Made by a program: the position numbers and the translations under genes. From Adhaeribacter pallidiroseus (GTDB lineage: Bacteria > Bacteroidota > Bacteroidia > Cytophagales > Hymenobacteraceae), in the NCBI RefSeq assembly GCF_003340495.1, contig NZ_QASA01000001.1, forward strand, positions 5,270,001 to 5,334,000: a DNA stretch of 64,000 nt. Reading direction: 5' to 3'. Numbering within the stretch: the first letter of the stretch is position 1; each line of letters starts with the position of its first letter. Of the stretch, positions 25,852-34,591 are shown piece after piece. Below the pieces are notes generated by a model, which worked only from the letters and a program-made list of their open reading frames with translations, did no database searches and was not told where the DNA came from.

Positions 25852-25889
25852 TTCAACCTTTAACTTTCCAACCTTTCAACTTTCCAACC
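25852..25889. repeat. 8-nt-phased degenerate tract
   Basis: The tract reads in octads CAACCTTT, AACTTTCC, AACCTTTC, AACTTTCC. The complementary form of the same family is at 60424-60468. It lies directly before the stop codon of the oxidoreductase gene. Confidence 0.5.
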
Positions 25890-25892
25890 AAA

Positions 25893-26999
25893 TCAAGCCG
25901 TTAAACTAACCCGTTTACCACTAGCAGCCGATTTGTAAATGGCTTCTACAATCCGGATGTCGCGGAGTCCTTCTTCGCCGCCCACGGGCATGGGTTTGCC
26001 TTGCATAATGGTGCGGGCATCGTCGTCCATTTGGTTGGCTTGCTGCCACGGTTGCTCGTACGGATGGTTGATTTCACCCAGCGGACTGCTGCCTTTTACG
26101 CCGGCGTAGGCCGAGTAAGGCTCCATCTTGATTTCGCCTTTGGCACAATTAATTGTTAAAAAATTCACGTTTTCGCCAAAGCTGGTTTTAATATCGGCCA
26201 ATACGCCGCCCGGAAACTCCAGGGTAGCTACCGCGGTTTCGGCTAAGCCGTTCTTATAAATTTCCGGTCGGGTGGTGGAGGTTTTCGCCATGGCTACGGC
26301 AACTGGTTCCATACCAGTTCCCATGCGGGCGCCTTGTATGGCATACACGCCCATGTCGTGCATCACGCCACCACCCATTTCTTTTTTCTGTTTCCAATGG
26401 TCGGTGCGGCCTTCGCGGTAACCGGCGGCGCAACTTACTTTTTGCACTTTGCCCAACAGTTGTTTCTGTACAATGTTGCGGTATTCTTTGGTGTTGGGTT
26501 CGTGCTGCAAACGGTAGCCAATAGCCAATGATTTCTTGTTTTTCTTACAGGCGGCAATCATAGCCTGGCATTCCTGCGAGGTTACGGCCATGGGTTTTTC
26601 GCACCACACGTGTTTACCCGCATTGGCAGCCCGCTCCACGTACTCGCGGTGCATGGATGGGGGCAACACCACGTAAACTACGTCAATATCGGGGTTGTTG
26701 GCAATAGTATCGAAGTTCTGGTAATTGTAAATGTTCTTGTCCGGAATGTTGTATTTTTTCTTCCAGGTTTCGGCTTTATCGGGCGAGCCGGTTACAATGC
26801 CGGCCAGGTAACAGTTTTTGGTTTGCTGCAAAGCCGGAGCCAGCAAATCGGTGCTGTAATAACCCAGGCCCACCAGTGCTACGCCTAACCGGTCTTTTTG
26901 CGGACGGGTAGCGGCCAGTAAAGTGTTCGGCGAAAAGATAGCGGTAGCACTGCCCAACGCAATCGTTTTTATAATGTCTCGGCGAGAAAATAAAGTCAT
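25893..26999 (-). CDS. Gfo/Idh/MocA family oxidoreductase
   Basis: The ATG at 26999 gives 368 residues starting MTLFSRRDIIKTIALGSATA, a Tat-like twin-arginine leader. This start is preferred to one 33 nt upstream that adds an atypical prefix. A Rossmann NAD(P)-binding motif GVALVGLGYYSTDLLAPAL follows. The dinucleotide and catalytic signature CEKPMAV supplies the conserved Lys-Pro, and DMGVYAIQ is in the substrate domain. These enzymes oxidise or reduce sugars and cyclitols. The Tat leader suggests a periplasmic, glucose-fructose-oxidoreductase-like enzyme, consistent with nearby glycosidases. Confidence 0.9.
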   Translation of the reverse strand: MTLFSRRDIIKTIALGSATAIFSPNTLLAATRPQKDRLGVALVGLGYYSTDLLAPALQQTKNCYLAGIVTGSPDKAETWKKKYNIPDKNIYNYQNFDTIANNPDIDVVYVVLPPSMHREYVERAANAGKHVWCEKPMAVTSQECQAMIAACKKNKKSLAIGYRLQHEPNTKEYRNIVQKQLLGKVQKVSCAAGYREGRTDHWKQKKEMGGGVMHDMGVYAIQGARMGTGMEPVAVAMAKTSTTRPEIYKNGLAETAVATLEFPGGVLADIKTSFGENVNFLTINCAKGEIKMEPYSAYAGVKGSSPLGEINHPYEQPWQQANQMDDDARTIMQGKPMPVGGEEGLRDIRIVEAIYKSAASGKRVSLTA

Positions 27000-27414
27000 A
27001 TTTTTAAATTTTAAAAGTTTATAAAGACACAAATATCAAGATATTAGATGCTAGACACTAGACGCTAAGCTTCTAGTTAGTTACGTTAGTAATCCGGAGA
27101 ATAGTACGTTAAAAGTTTCCGCATAAGCAAGTAAAATAGCTTTGTTTCACGGCATCGTTATTTCTAAATTTTTCGATTTAGCTCCGCAGTATCAAGCTTG
27201 CTCCCACAGTTTATTCTGCTTATAATTTTTATCAAAATATGCCAAGATAAGTATTTTGTGCCTTTTCCCTAAACTTAAACAGAATAAACTTATCTGAAAA
27301 TTTGTACAAGCTTCTGCACTTGGTAAAATGGTTAGAAGAGTTCCAGGGATTGGCTTTAATTAATTCTGTACCTTCGGGCTTTGGTTGGTATGCTTAAAAA
27401 TTAAGGTTTATTTC
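27000..27414. other. Divergent intergenic region with a heptad tract
   Basis: This is 415 nt between divergently transcribed genes. TAGATGC, TAGACAC, TAGACGC, TAAGCTT at 27045-27072 form a short 7-nt-phased tract. The remainder is A/T-rich and should hold the promoters of both genes, but I found no clear TAnnTTTG/TTG pair. Confidence 0.4.
27045..27072. repeat. Degenerate 7-nt-phased repeat tract (family 2)
   Basis: Four consecutive heptads TAGATGC, TAGACAC, TAGACGC, TAAGCTT are followed by CTAGTTAG. It is intergenic. The phase is the same as in the other tracts but the sequence differs. Confidence 0.45.
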
Positions 27415-28968
27415 ATGAAAAAATACTTCCGATCTCTTTATCTCGCTTTATTTCTGTTGCCCGGCAGTATAGCCGTGGCGCAAACCAAAGATCCCGTAGT
27501 AGAAAGCATTGTAAAAGAAGCAAACGAAAACTCACAGCTCGAAAAGCTGGCCCACGAACTTATAGACGTGATTGGTCCCCGGTTGGTAGGTACACCCCAA
27601 ATGAAACAAGCCGGCGACTGGGCGGTAGCCAAATACAAAGACTGGAACATTAGCGCCCGTAACGAAAACTGGGGCGAGTGGCGCGGCTGGGAACGCGGCA
27701 TATCCCACATCGACCTGGTATCTCCGCGCACTGAATCGCTGGAAGGCATGCAACTGGCCTGGAGCCCCGGCATGAAAAAAGCCGTAACGGCCGAGTTAAT
27801 TATTATTCCGGACCTGGCTGATTCCACAGAATTTAAAAAATGGCTGCCCGCGGTTAAAGGGAAGTTTGTCCTCATCTCCATGAACCAGCCTACCGGTCGG
27901 CCGGATTACAACTGGCAGGAATTTGCCAAGAAAGAATCTTTCGAGAAAATGAAAGCCGACCGTGCTGCCCAAACCGAAGCCTGGCGCAACCGCATCAGTA
28001 AAACCGGACGTTCCACGCGGAACCTACCCGTAGCTCTGGAAAAAGCCGGCGCTGCCGGGGTGGTTACCTGTAACTGGTCGAATGGCTTTGGGGTGAATAA
28101 AATATTTGCCGCTTACACTAAAAAAATACCCACCGTAGATATGTCGCTGGAAGATTACGGCCTGCTGTACCGCCTCACCGAATCGGGTCATAAACCTAAA
28201 ATACGGGTGCAAACCGAGTCGAAGGAAAAAGGCGTAGTGCCTACTTTTAACACCATTGCCGAAATCAAAGGCTCCGAGAAACCCAACGAATACGTCATCC
28301 TGTCGGCGCATTTTGATTCCTGGGACGGCGGCACCGGCGCCACCGATAATGGCACGGGCACCTTAACCATGATGGAAGCCATGCGCATTTTAAAGAAAGT
28401 GTACCCGAACCCCAAACGCACCATTCTGGTGGGCCACTGGGGCAGCGAAGAACAAGGCTTAAACGGTTCGCGGGCTTTTGTGGCCGACCACCCGGAAGTT
28501 GTGCAGAACGTGCAGGCGGTATTTAACCAGGATAACGGTACCGGTCGGGTAGTGAACTTAGCGGGTCAGGGTTTTTTAAATTCTTATGAGTATCTGGGCC
28601 GTTGGCTAACCCAGGTTCCCGAAGAAATTCGTTCGCAAATTCAGACCAGTTTTCCGGGTTCACCGGGCACCGGAGGGTCGGATTTTGCTTCGTTTGTCGC
28701 GGCCGGTGTTCCCGCGTTTTCTTTGAGTTCTTTGAACTGGTCGTACGGCACCTACACCTGGCACACCAACCGCGATACCTACGATAAGATTGTGTTCGAT
28801 GATGTGCGGAGCAACGCCATTTTAACCGCTATTCTGGCGTACATGGCCAGCGAAGATCCGAATAAAACGTCCCGCGATAAAGCGGTATTGCCGATTAATT
28901 CCCAAACCGGGCAACCGGGTACCTGGCCGGAGCTGCGGCAGCCCACGCGTAAAGGTGGTTTGGATTAA
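27415..28968 (+). CDS. M28 family zinc peptidase, exported
   Basis: With the ATG at 27415 the product is 517 residues with a signal peptide ending AVAQ. Residues about 120-255 form a PA-like insert (AEKMKA-type loops and VALEKAGAAGVVTCNW). The peptidase core has the M28 metal ligands: His299 and Asp301 in SAHFDSWDGG, Asp311 in GATDNGTG, and Glu345/Glu346 in GSEEQGLNGS. A later GTGGSDFASF and the closing NWSYGTYTWHTNRDTYDK supply the remaining Asp and His. It is probably a periplasmic aminopeptidase or carboxypeptidase. It ends before a strong terminator. Confidence 0.92.
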   Translation: MKKYFRSLYLALFLLPGSIAVAQTKDPVVESIVKEANENSQLEKLAHELIDVIGPRLVGTPQMKQAGDWAVAKYKDWNISARNENWGEWRGWERGISHIDLVSPRTESLEGMQLAWSPGMKKAVTAELIIIPDLADSTEFKKWLPAVKGKFVLISMNQPTGRPDYNWQEFAKKESFEKMKADRAAQTEAWRNRISKTGRSTRNLPVALEKAGAAGVVTCNWSNGFGVNKIFAAYTKKIPTVDMSLEDYGLLYRLTESGHKPKIRVQTESKEKGVVPTFNTIAEIKGSEKPNEYVILSAHFDSWDGGTGATDNGTGTLTMMEAMRILKKVYPNPKRTILVGHWGSEEQGLNGSRAFVADHPEVVQNVQAVFNQDNGTGRVVNLAGQGFLNSYEYLGRWLTQVPEEIRSQIQTSFPGSPGTGGSDFASFVAAGVPAFSLSSLNWSYGTYTWHTNRDTYDKIVFDDVRSNAILTAILAYMASEDPNKTSRDKAVLPINSQTGQPGTWPELRQPTRKGGLD

Positions 28969-29011
28969 AGATATTGGGTTGGTTATACAAAACACTTATT
29001 CTGAGCTTAAT

Positions 29012-29043
29012 AAAAAAGCGGCCTTCTCGAAGGCCGCTTTTTT
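29012..29043 (+). terminator. Bidirectional rho-independent terminator
   Basis: AAAAAAGCGGCCTT (29012-29025) pairs perfectly with AAGGCCGCTTTTTT (29030-29043) around a CTCG loop. A-run and T-run on both sides allow action for the M28 gene and for the convergent minus-strand gene. Confidence 0.9.
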
Positions 29044-29144
29044 AAAAATTTTATTTGGTAAACCTTGAATTCTCGTCTAAGAACTACCGCTAGATGCTAA
29101 TTCTTCCATCGGTTACTTCTATCCTTCAGGCACATCTTTTCAAT

Positions 29145-29603
29145 CTAGAATTGAAGCATGGAAAGCATTTCTCCTTTCGGTAGTTCCCGGGCAGTATAGA
29201 CAAGATTGAGCTCTTGATTGGCATGGGTTTTTTCTAATTTTAGTAGCTCTTTTACAGCTATGGTCATGTTTAAATCCGATCCGGTGGCATCGGCAAATTC
29301 CCATTTCTTTATTATATTACCTTTCGCATCTTGCAGGGCAACGCTGCGGTTGGTGCCCGCGCCGTTTTTGATAGTGCAATGGTTATAACGAATGCGCAGC
29401 TGATCGGTATCTTTAGCTGTACGCAGCGGAAGCACCCGTAAGTTCAACGGCTGATTTACCCATTGTTTTAAAAGGAGTTGATCGTTCAGATAGATCGAGT
29501 AACTGTCCAGGCCAAACTTAGCGGTGAAACTAAAGGCAGCACCGCTTAGAATAATCAGCGTAAATAACCTGATAAACGCTTGATTGATTTTGATCTTTTT
29601 CAT
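29145..29603 (-). CDS. Hypothetical exported protein (152 aa)
   Basis: This 152-residue protein has an N-terminal hydrophobic segment (FIRLFTLIILSGAAFSFTA) that could be a signal peptide or anchor. The rest appears to be beta-rich (LDSYSIYLNDQLLLKQWV, then LRIRYNHCTIKNGAG). I recognise no named family. It is divergent from the LytS-type kinase gene, so the pair may share a regulatory region and the protein may be a target of that system. That link is inference from position only. Confidence 0.7.
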   Translation of the reverse strand: MKKIKINQAFIRLFTLIILSGAAFSFTAKFGLDSYSIYLNDQLLLKQWVNQPLNLRVLPLRTAKDTDQLRIRYNHCTIKNGAGTNRSVALQDAKGNIIKKWEFADATGSDLNMTIAVKELLKLEKTHANQELNLVYTARELPKGEMLSMLQF

Positions 29604-29829
29604 AGGATAATTTTTAAGTTTTTTAAAATTCTTATCCTAAATTAACCGAATGCATTATAAATCAGGAAAATAGTAGACCAACTACCAGAATAGTAGATAT
29701 GGGCTGTTTATTATTACATTCGTCTATTATTTAAGTAACTGGTCGATATAATTTCGCCGCCTTCTTACTTTTTGTTTCTTTACCACGAAAGTTTACCAAG
29801 CCCCATTACCGCTTCTTTACTCTGTACCG

Positions 29830-30890
29830 ATGGATCTGCTGGATAGAACCTTGAAGCTGCCTTTTTCCAATCGCCGTGTTTCTTTAAAATACGCCTTGAT
29901 CCACAGCGCTTATTGGGTACTGATTACCGGATTTTTTATTTATGAGAAAAAGTACCTGATTCAGAAAGCGAATTTGCCTTATTTTATAATTTGTGTAGCC
30001 GGCCGGGTAGGGCTCCTGATCGTAATCGCTTACTTAAATCTTCAGTACTTTTTACCGCGCTACCTTTTAAAAAAACAGTACCTGGCGTATTTTATAGCGG
30101 TTATCTTGTCTGTACTTGGGTACTTAATGGTGCAAAGTTTGTTCGATTATTACTTGTACGGGTACGTGGTAGGCCCCTTGCGCGACAGCCGGTTACTGGG
30201 AACTTTGTCGTATAATTTTTTTAGTACTTTATGGTACCTGGGTTTAATGCTCGCGCTTAAATTAAGTCTGGACTGGTACGGACAGCAGCTGCTTATTCAA
30301 AAAATTACGGTCGAAAACTAAATGCGGAAGTGGATTTTCTGCGGGCCCAAATTAATCCGCATTTCTTATTTAACATCCTGAATAACCTGTATGCGCTCAC
30401 GCTTAAAAAATCAGAGTTGGCTCCGGACGTGGTGCTTAAGCTAGCCGATCTGATGGAATATATGTTATATGATAGTACCGCTGAAAAGGTATTATTGGAG
30501 AAAGAAGTGGCCTACCTCCGCAACTATTTTGCACTGGAACAACTTCGGGTTAATGGCAATTCAGCGATGAGTTTACAGGTGAACGCCAACTTTAACGGTC
30601 AGGAAATTGCCCCGCTGTTGTTATTGCCTCTGGTAGAAAATGCTGCTAAACACGGGCTGAATACCCCTGGAGAAAACAACTGGCTAACCGTAAATATCGG
30701 GTTGCGGCAATCTACCTTAACGGTGATCGTGGAAAATACAAAACCGCCGGTGGTGAGCAGTAAAAGTAAAGGCGGTATAGGCCTCGGTAATCTACGAAAA
30801 CGGTTAGAGCTACTCTATCCGGCGCGGCATTGCCTGCAACTGGAGGATAAAAAAGATTGCTTCTGGGCCAGGCTGATAGTTGAACTCTAA
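29830..30890 (+). pseudogene. LytS/YehU-type sensor histidine kinase, broken by a one-base deletion
   Basis: Frame 1 (29830-30321) encodes four hydrophobic segments and ends QKITVEN-stop. A different frame from 30321 reads NAEVDFLRAQINPHFLFNIL, the phospho-acceptor His region of the His_kinase family. It continues to LPLVENAAKHG and GIGLGNLRKRLELLY (ATPase N and G boxes). One base inserted between 30318 and 30319 gives EN-L-NAEVDFL and a single intact reading frame of about 354 codons. The gene would sense an extracellular signal and phosphorylate the LytTR regulator just downstream. It is either a sequencing deletion or a true loss; both partners are affected. Confidence 0.85.
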
Positions 30891-30917
30891 GGTATTCACA
30901 AAATAAAAAATTTAGTT

Positions 30918-31621
30918 ATGCTACGAGTGGTAGTAGTGGATGATGAGCCGCTCGCGTTGGAAGTATTGGAGGGCTATTTAAAAAAACAAGCGGTATTCAG
31001 GCTATTACCTTATTTAGTAGTGCCCGGCAAGCTTTACAATACTTCGAAAATCAAAAAGCAGATGTATTATTCCTGGATATAGAAATGCCCGAAATAACGG
31101 GAATTGCGTTTCTGGAAAAACTAACTGATCCGCCACTTACCATTTTTACCACCGCCTACCGGAACTATGCTTTTGAAGGATTTGAGCTAGGTGTCATTGA
31201 TTTTTTATTAAAGCCCATCTCCTTTCCGCGATTTACCATAGCCATGGAGAAGGTTCAGGACTTTATTTCCCTTAGAAAACAAAACACCCACTTAGAGCCG
31301 GGTACACCTGCTCCGGAATTTATTTTTGTAAAAAGTGGGGTAAACAGAATTAAACTTTACTTTAACGAGATAACCCATGTGCAAGGGTTAAAAGATTACG
31401 CCATCATTTATACCGCATCCGGCAAAATTGTAATTAAGGGATCGGTAAAAATGGTGCAGGAAATGTTTCCTCTATTACTTTTCATCAGGGTGCATAAGTC
31501 TTTTCTGGTAGCGAGTAAAGTTATTAAGCGCATCGAGCGTAATCAGATTATTATCAGTAACTATCACATTCCCATCGGCAGAAATTACCGGGAAGACGTA
31601 GAGAAAAAGATTGGAATGTAA
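30918..31621 (+). pseudogene. LytTR-family response regulator, broken by a one-base deletion
   Basis: From the ATG at 30918 the frame reads MLRVVVVDDEPLALEVLEGYLKK and then goes off frame. In the alternative frame after the A-run at 30980-30986 it reads IQAITLFSSARQAL, VLFLDIEMPEITG (phospho-Asp) and KPISFPRF. A LytTR DNA-binding domain follows (about 31300-31621: FIFVKSGVNRIKL, IRVHKSFLVASKVI). Seven A residues are present where eight restore the frame. It starts 27 nt after the kinase gene, as an operon. Length and domain order are otherwise normal for LytR/AlgR regulators. Confidence 0.85.
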
Positions 31622-31725
31622 TTAAAAACTACCTGAGTATGGGACCCCAGGTACCTGTTAGGGAGAAGTTAATTTTAAATGGTTTTAACAAGCTACTGGA
31701 AAATCGCTGGTTCTAACCTAAAAAC

Positions 31726-31757
31726 AAAAAGCGGCCTTTTTGAGGGCCGCTTTTTTT
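31726..31757. terminator. Bidirectional terminator between the LytTR gene and fumC
   Basis: AAAAAGCGGCC (31726-31736) pairs with GGCCGCTTTTT (31745-31755) around an 8-nt loop, with further T residues to 31757. It separates two convergent transcription units. Confidence 0.85.
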
Positions 31758-31803
31758 AAAATTTTACTCTGTGGACAATGGACTATCGTTTGTAGACTAA
31801 AAA

Positions 31804-33204
31804 CTAACTTTTCAAGCTGCCGGTCATGTCTTCGGGGCGCACCCAGTCGGTAAATTGCTCATCGGTAACGTAGCCGGTGTTGATGGCGGCTTGGCGCAGC
31901 GTAGTACCTTCTTTATGCGCTTTTTTGGCGATTTCGGCGGCTTTGTAGTAGCCAATGTGCGGGTTAAGCGCCGTTACCAGCATTAACGAGTTTTCCAGGT
32001 GGCGCTGAATAATTTCGTGATTGGCCTGAATCCCATCGGAGCATTTTTCGGTAAACGATACGCAGGCATCGCCTAATAACCTAGCGGATTGCAATACATT
32101 GGCCGCAATTAAGGGCTTAAACACGTTCAATTCAAAATGGCCCATCGAGCCACCAATCGATACGGCTACATCGTTACCCATTACCTGAGCACAAACCATG
32201 GTTAAAGCTTCGGGTTGCGTTGGATTTACTTTACCCGGCATAATGGATGAACCGGGTTCGTTGTCCGGAATAATAATTTCGCCGATGCCGCTACGGGGGC
32301 CGGATGACAAGATGCGGATATCGTTGCCTACTTTCATGAGGGCAACCGCCGTGCGTTTTAAGGCGCCGGATAATTCTACCATGGCATCGTGCGCGGCTAA
32401 AGCTTCGAACTTGTTGGGAGCCGTAACAAATGGATAACCGGTAAAATCGGCAATTTTTTGCGCTACCAGTACATCGTACCCTTGCGGCGTATTTAAACCG
32501 GTTCCTACGGCTGTTCCGCCCAGAGCTAATTCTTTTACAACTTCTAAGGCGTTATTAATAGCGCGGATGCTGTTATTAATTTGTTGCACGTAACCCGAAA
32601 ACTCCTGACCCAAAGTCAGGGGTGTAGCATCCATAAAATGCGTGCGGCCGGTTTTTACCACGTCTTTAAATTCTTCTACTTTGCGTTGCAGCGAGTCACG
32701 CAGGGTTTGCAGGCCGGGCAAAGTAATCTCGGCTACTTGCTTGTAAGCCGCAATGTGCATGGCCGTCGGAAAGGTATCGTTCGACGACTGCGATTTGTTT
32801 ACGTCGTCGTTGGGGTTAATTTGCTTTTTTTCGTCGTTTAAAGAACCACCCAGTAACACGTGCGCGCGATTGGCAATTACTTCGTTCACGTTCATGTTGC
32901 TCTGGGTACCCGAACCAGTTTGCCAGATCACCAGCGGAAACTCACCATCGTGCTGACCGGCTAAAATTTCGTCGCACACCTGGCTAATGATATCGCACTT
33001 ATCTTGCGGCAATACGCCCAATTCCAGGTTCGCGTGCGCGGCGGCTTTTTTCAGGTAAGCAAAGGCATACACAATTTCTTTGGGCATGCTGCCTTCCGGA
33101 CCAATTTTAAAATTATTGCGCGAGCGCTCGGTTTGGGCTCCCCAGTATTTATCGGCAGGCACGTTTACCGGCCCCATGGTATCTTTTTCTACGCGAAAAT
33201 CCAT
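31804..33204 (-). CDS. fumC: Class II fumarate hydratase
   Basis: This 466-residue enzyme is of the iron-independent class. It interconverts fumarate and malate in the citric acid cycle as a cytosolic homotetramer. The signature [15 protein letters not shown] is intact and provides the mobile active-site Ser loop. [17 protein letters not shown], then [16 protein letters not shown] and [19 protein letters not shown] are also typical. Length and start agree with the family (E. coli FumC 467). It is monocistronic, with its upstream region bounded by an inverted-repeat element. Confidence 0.96.
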   Translation of the reverse strand: MDFRVEKDTMGPVNVPADKYWGAQTERSRNNFKIGPEGSMPKEIVYAFAYLKKAAAHANLELGVLPQDKCDIISQVCDEILAGQHDGEFPLVIWQTGSGTQSNMNVNEVIANRAHVLLGGSLNDEKKQINPNDDVNKSQSSNDTFPTAMHIAAYKQVAEITLPGLQTLRDSLQRKVEEFKDVVKTGRTHFMDATPLTLGQEFSGYVQQINNSIRAINNALEVVKELALGGTAVGTGLNTPQGYDVLVAQKIADFTGYPFVTAPNKFEALAAHDAMVELSGALKRTAVALMKVGNDIRILSSGPRSGIGEIIIPDNEPGSSIMPGKVNPTQPEALTMVCAQVMGNDVAVSIGGSMGHFELNVFKPLIAANVLQSARLLGDACVSFTEKCSDGIQANHEIIQRHLENSLMLVTALNPHIGYYKAAEIAKKAHKEGTTLRQAAINTGYVTDEQFTDWVRPEDMTGSLKS

Positions 33205-33298
33205 ATTGTTTTTCTAAAAAGGTAAGTTTTACAAAACGGCTCGAAAGTAAAGAATAAATTCTCGAAAGCAGCGCGAAAAGCGGTTAAAAGTAGAAAGG

Positions 33299-33566
33299 AA
33301 CCCCACCGCCTACGGCACCTCCCCTAAGAACAAGGGAGGAGAGGCGGCTTATGACATTTAAGGCGGCTAATTTTAGCTCGTAACAACTTTAATCGGTATA
33401 TTTTAATTTTAAATTAAAATACCTGCGACAGGAATTATTAGAAATTCTTTCTTTTAAAGTTTCTTGGAATAAATTAAAAACAGCATACATCGGCGAGAAA
33501 CATGCTATGCAGCAATAGCCGCCTCTCCTCCCCTGTTCTTAGGGAGGTGCCGCAGGCGGAGGGGTT
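33299..33566. repeat. Inverted-repeat cassette, 50-bp arms around 167 bp
   Basis: The left arm 33299-33349 and right arm 33517-33566 are near-perfect inverted copies containing CACCTCCC, CCTAAGAACA and GGAGAGGCGGCT-type segments. The interior (33350-33516) is A/T-rich and non-coding. A single copy of one arm occurs at 60534-60587, and a fragment at 18506-18540. The right arm ends exactly at the stop codon of the next gene. No transposase is present. Confidence 0.7.
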
Positions 33567-34135
33567 TACAAGTAATTGAGCAACAGTAAAACCAAGCCCA
33601 CAATTACAATTAAACCGCCTAAACCACCCAGGATCGGCACGATTAAACCCAAGAGCGCCACAATTAAACCCAGAATAATTACCTTAATAGCCACATCATT
33701 GGTTACAGGACCTTCGGCTATTTTTTTACTGTCTTTCAGCTTTTTAATTTCCTTTTTCGCCGTTTTTATCTCTTTCTTCACGGCTTTTAAAGTGGCTGCT
33801 TTTTCGCGGAAAGTAGCTTTAGGCGTAGTAGCCGTCGCGTTTTTAAGAGCTGCTTTTACTGCTTCGTTCCGGCTGATTTCGGCGGTTAGTTCGGCTTGCT
33901 TTGCTTGCTCCGGCGATAAAAAAACGGCCAATTCTTCGGTAGTGCTGGCCGTTATGGGTGCAGCTTCCGGGGTAGCTAATGGCGCGGTAGCTTTTTCCAC
34001 TCTTTTAAATTCTGTGGGATGGTTCGAGAACAACAGGCGTTGCGGCTCTTGCGAGCAGGAGCTTACCAGAATTGCTAAAAACAAGGCCAAAACAGCATTA
34101 ACCGGACGGGTAGAAAAAGAGATAAAGTTTTTCAT
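33566..34135 (-). CDS. Hypothetical lipoprotein with C-terminal glycine-rich membrane hairpin
   Basis: This 189-residue protein has a lipoprotein signal with lipobox LVSSC, so lipidation is likely. A charged Ala/Lys/Glu-rich helical middle (about 45-145, with KAVKKEIKTAKKEIKKLKD suggesting coiled coil) follows. The C-terminus has about 40 hydrophobic, Gly-rich residues (KVIILGLIVALLGLIVPILG onwards). Similar small lipoproteins of unknown function are common in Bacteroidota. A structural or envelope role is a guess. The stop codon abuts an inverted-repeat arm. Confidence 0.78.
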   Translation of the reverse strand: MKNFISFSTRPVNAVLALFLAILVSSCSQEPQRLLFSNHPTEFKRVEKATAPLATPEAAPITASTTEELAVFLSPEQAKQAELTAEISRNEAVKAALKNATATTPKATFREKAATLKAVKKEIKTAKKEIKKLKDSKKIAEGPVTNDVAIKVIILGLIVALLGLIVPILGGLGGLIVIVGLVLLLLNYL

Positions 34136-34141
34136 AATATA

Positions 34142-34591
34142 AGCGGATTAAATAATTTAAATCTGATATACTGTTCCTCTCCTAAAAAAGATGTGTTTTT
34201 TCCTTTTATGCCCGGTATTTCTCTTAAAACCATTAGAATTCAACTCACTACATTATTGCATACGCAGAACTATCAAATTGATGCGTTAAAGAACGAAAGG
34301 CTTTGAAGAATATACTTAAAGCAAATGCGGACATTAGATATAATTGGGGTATAAGGCTACTTCGGTTAAAAAATTCGGATTGAAAAAGTGGAATTATAAT
34401 TTAATTTGATTTCATTTGTTGGAACCCAATAAGTTTTTTTAAATTTTCGAGGATAACTGTAAATGGGCCAGGGGCTTTTACCAGCATACTTTCCGTTTAT
34501 GCTGATAAGTAGTTACAATTTGTTTCAAAATTTAAAAAATTAAGATAAAAGAAGACCAGTCCACTCCGGCTGGTTTTCCTGTTTCTACTAT
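34142..34591. other. Intergenic region, 450 nt, nothing recognised
   Basis: This is spacer between divergent genes, A/T-rich, with no open frame, repeat or RNA-like structure that I recognise. A small dyad CCAG/CTGG sits at about 34557-34574 just before the MFS gene. Confidence 0.45.

Larger units (their letters stand above)
25230..25892. other. Repeat-rich intergenic region
   Basis: This 660-nt region holds no gene. From left to right it contains an A/T-rich stretch, a nested hairpin element (25442-25522), a 56-nt near-perfect hairpin (25606-25661), a double-hairpin inverted repeat (25698-25838) and an 8-nt-phased pyrimidine-rich tract (25852-25889). These abut the 3' end of the Gfo/Idh/MocA gene. 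It looks like a landing site for several dispersed repeat families. Confidence 0.6.

Noticed and set aside
33576-34142. 188-codon plus-strand open frame opposite the lipoprotein gene
   Set aside because: The minus-strand frame has a clear lipobox and signal; the plus-strand frame is its Ile/Lys/Ser-biased antisense shadow.
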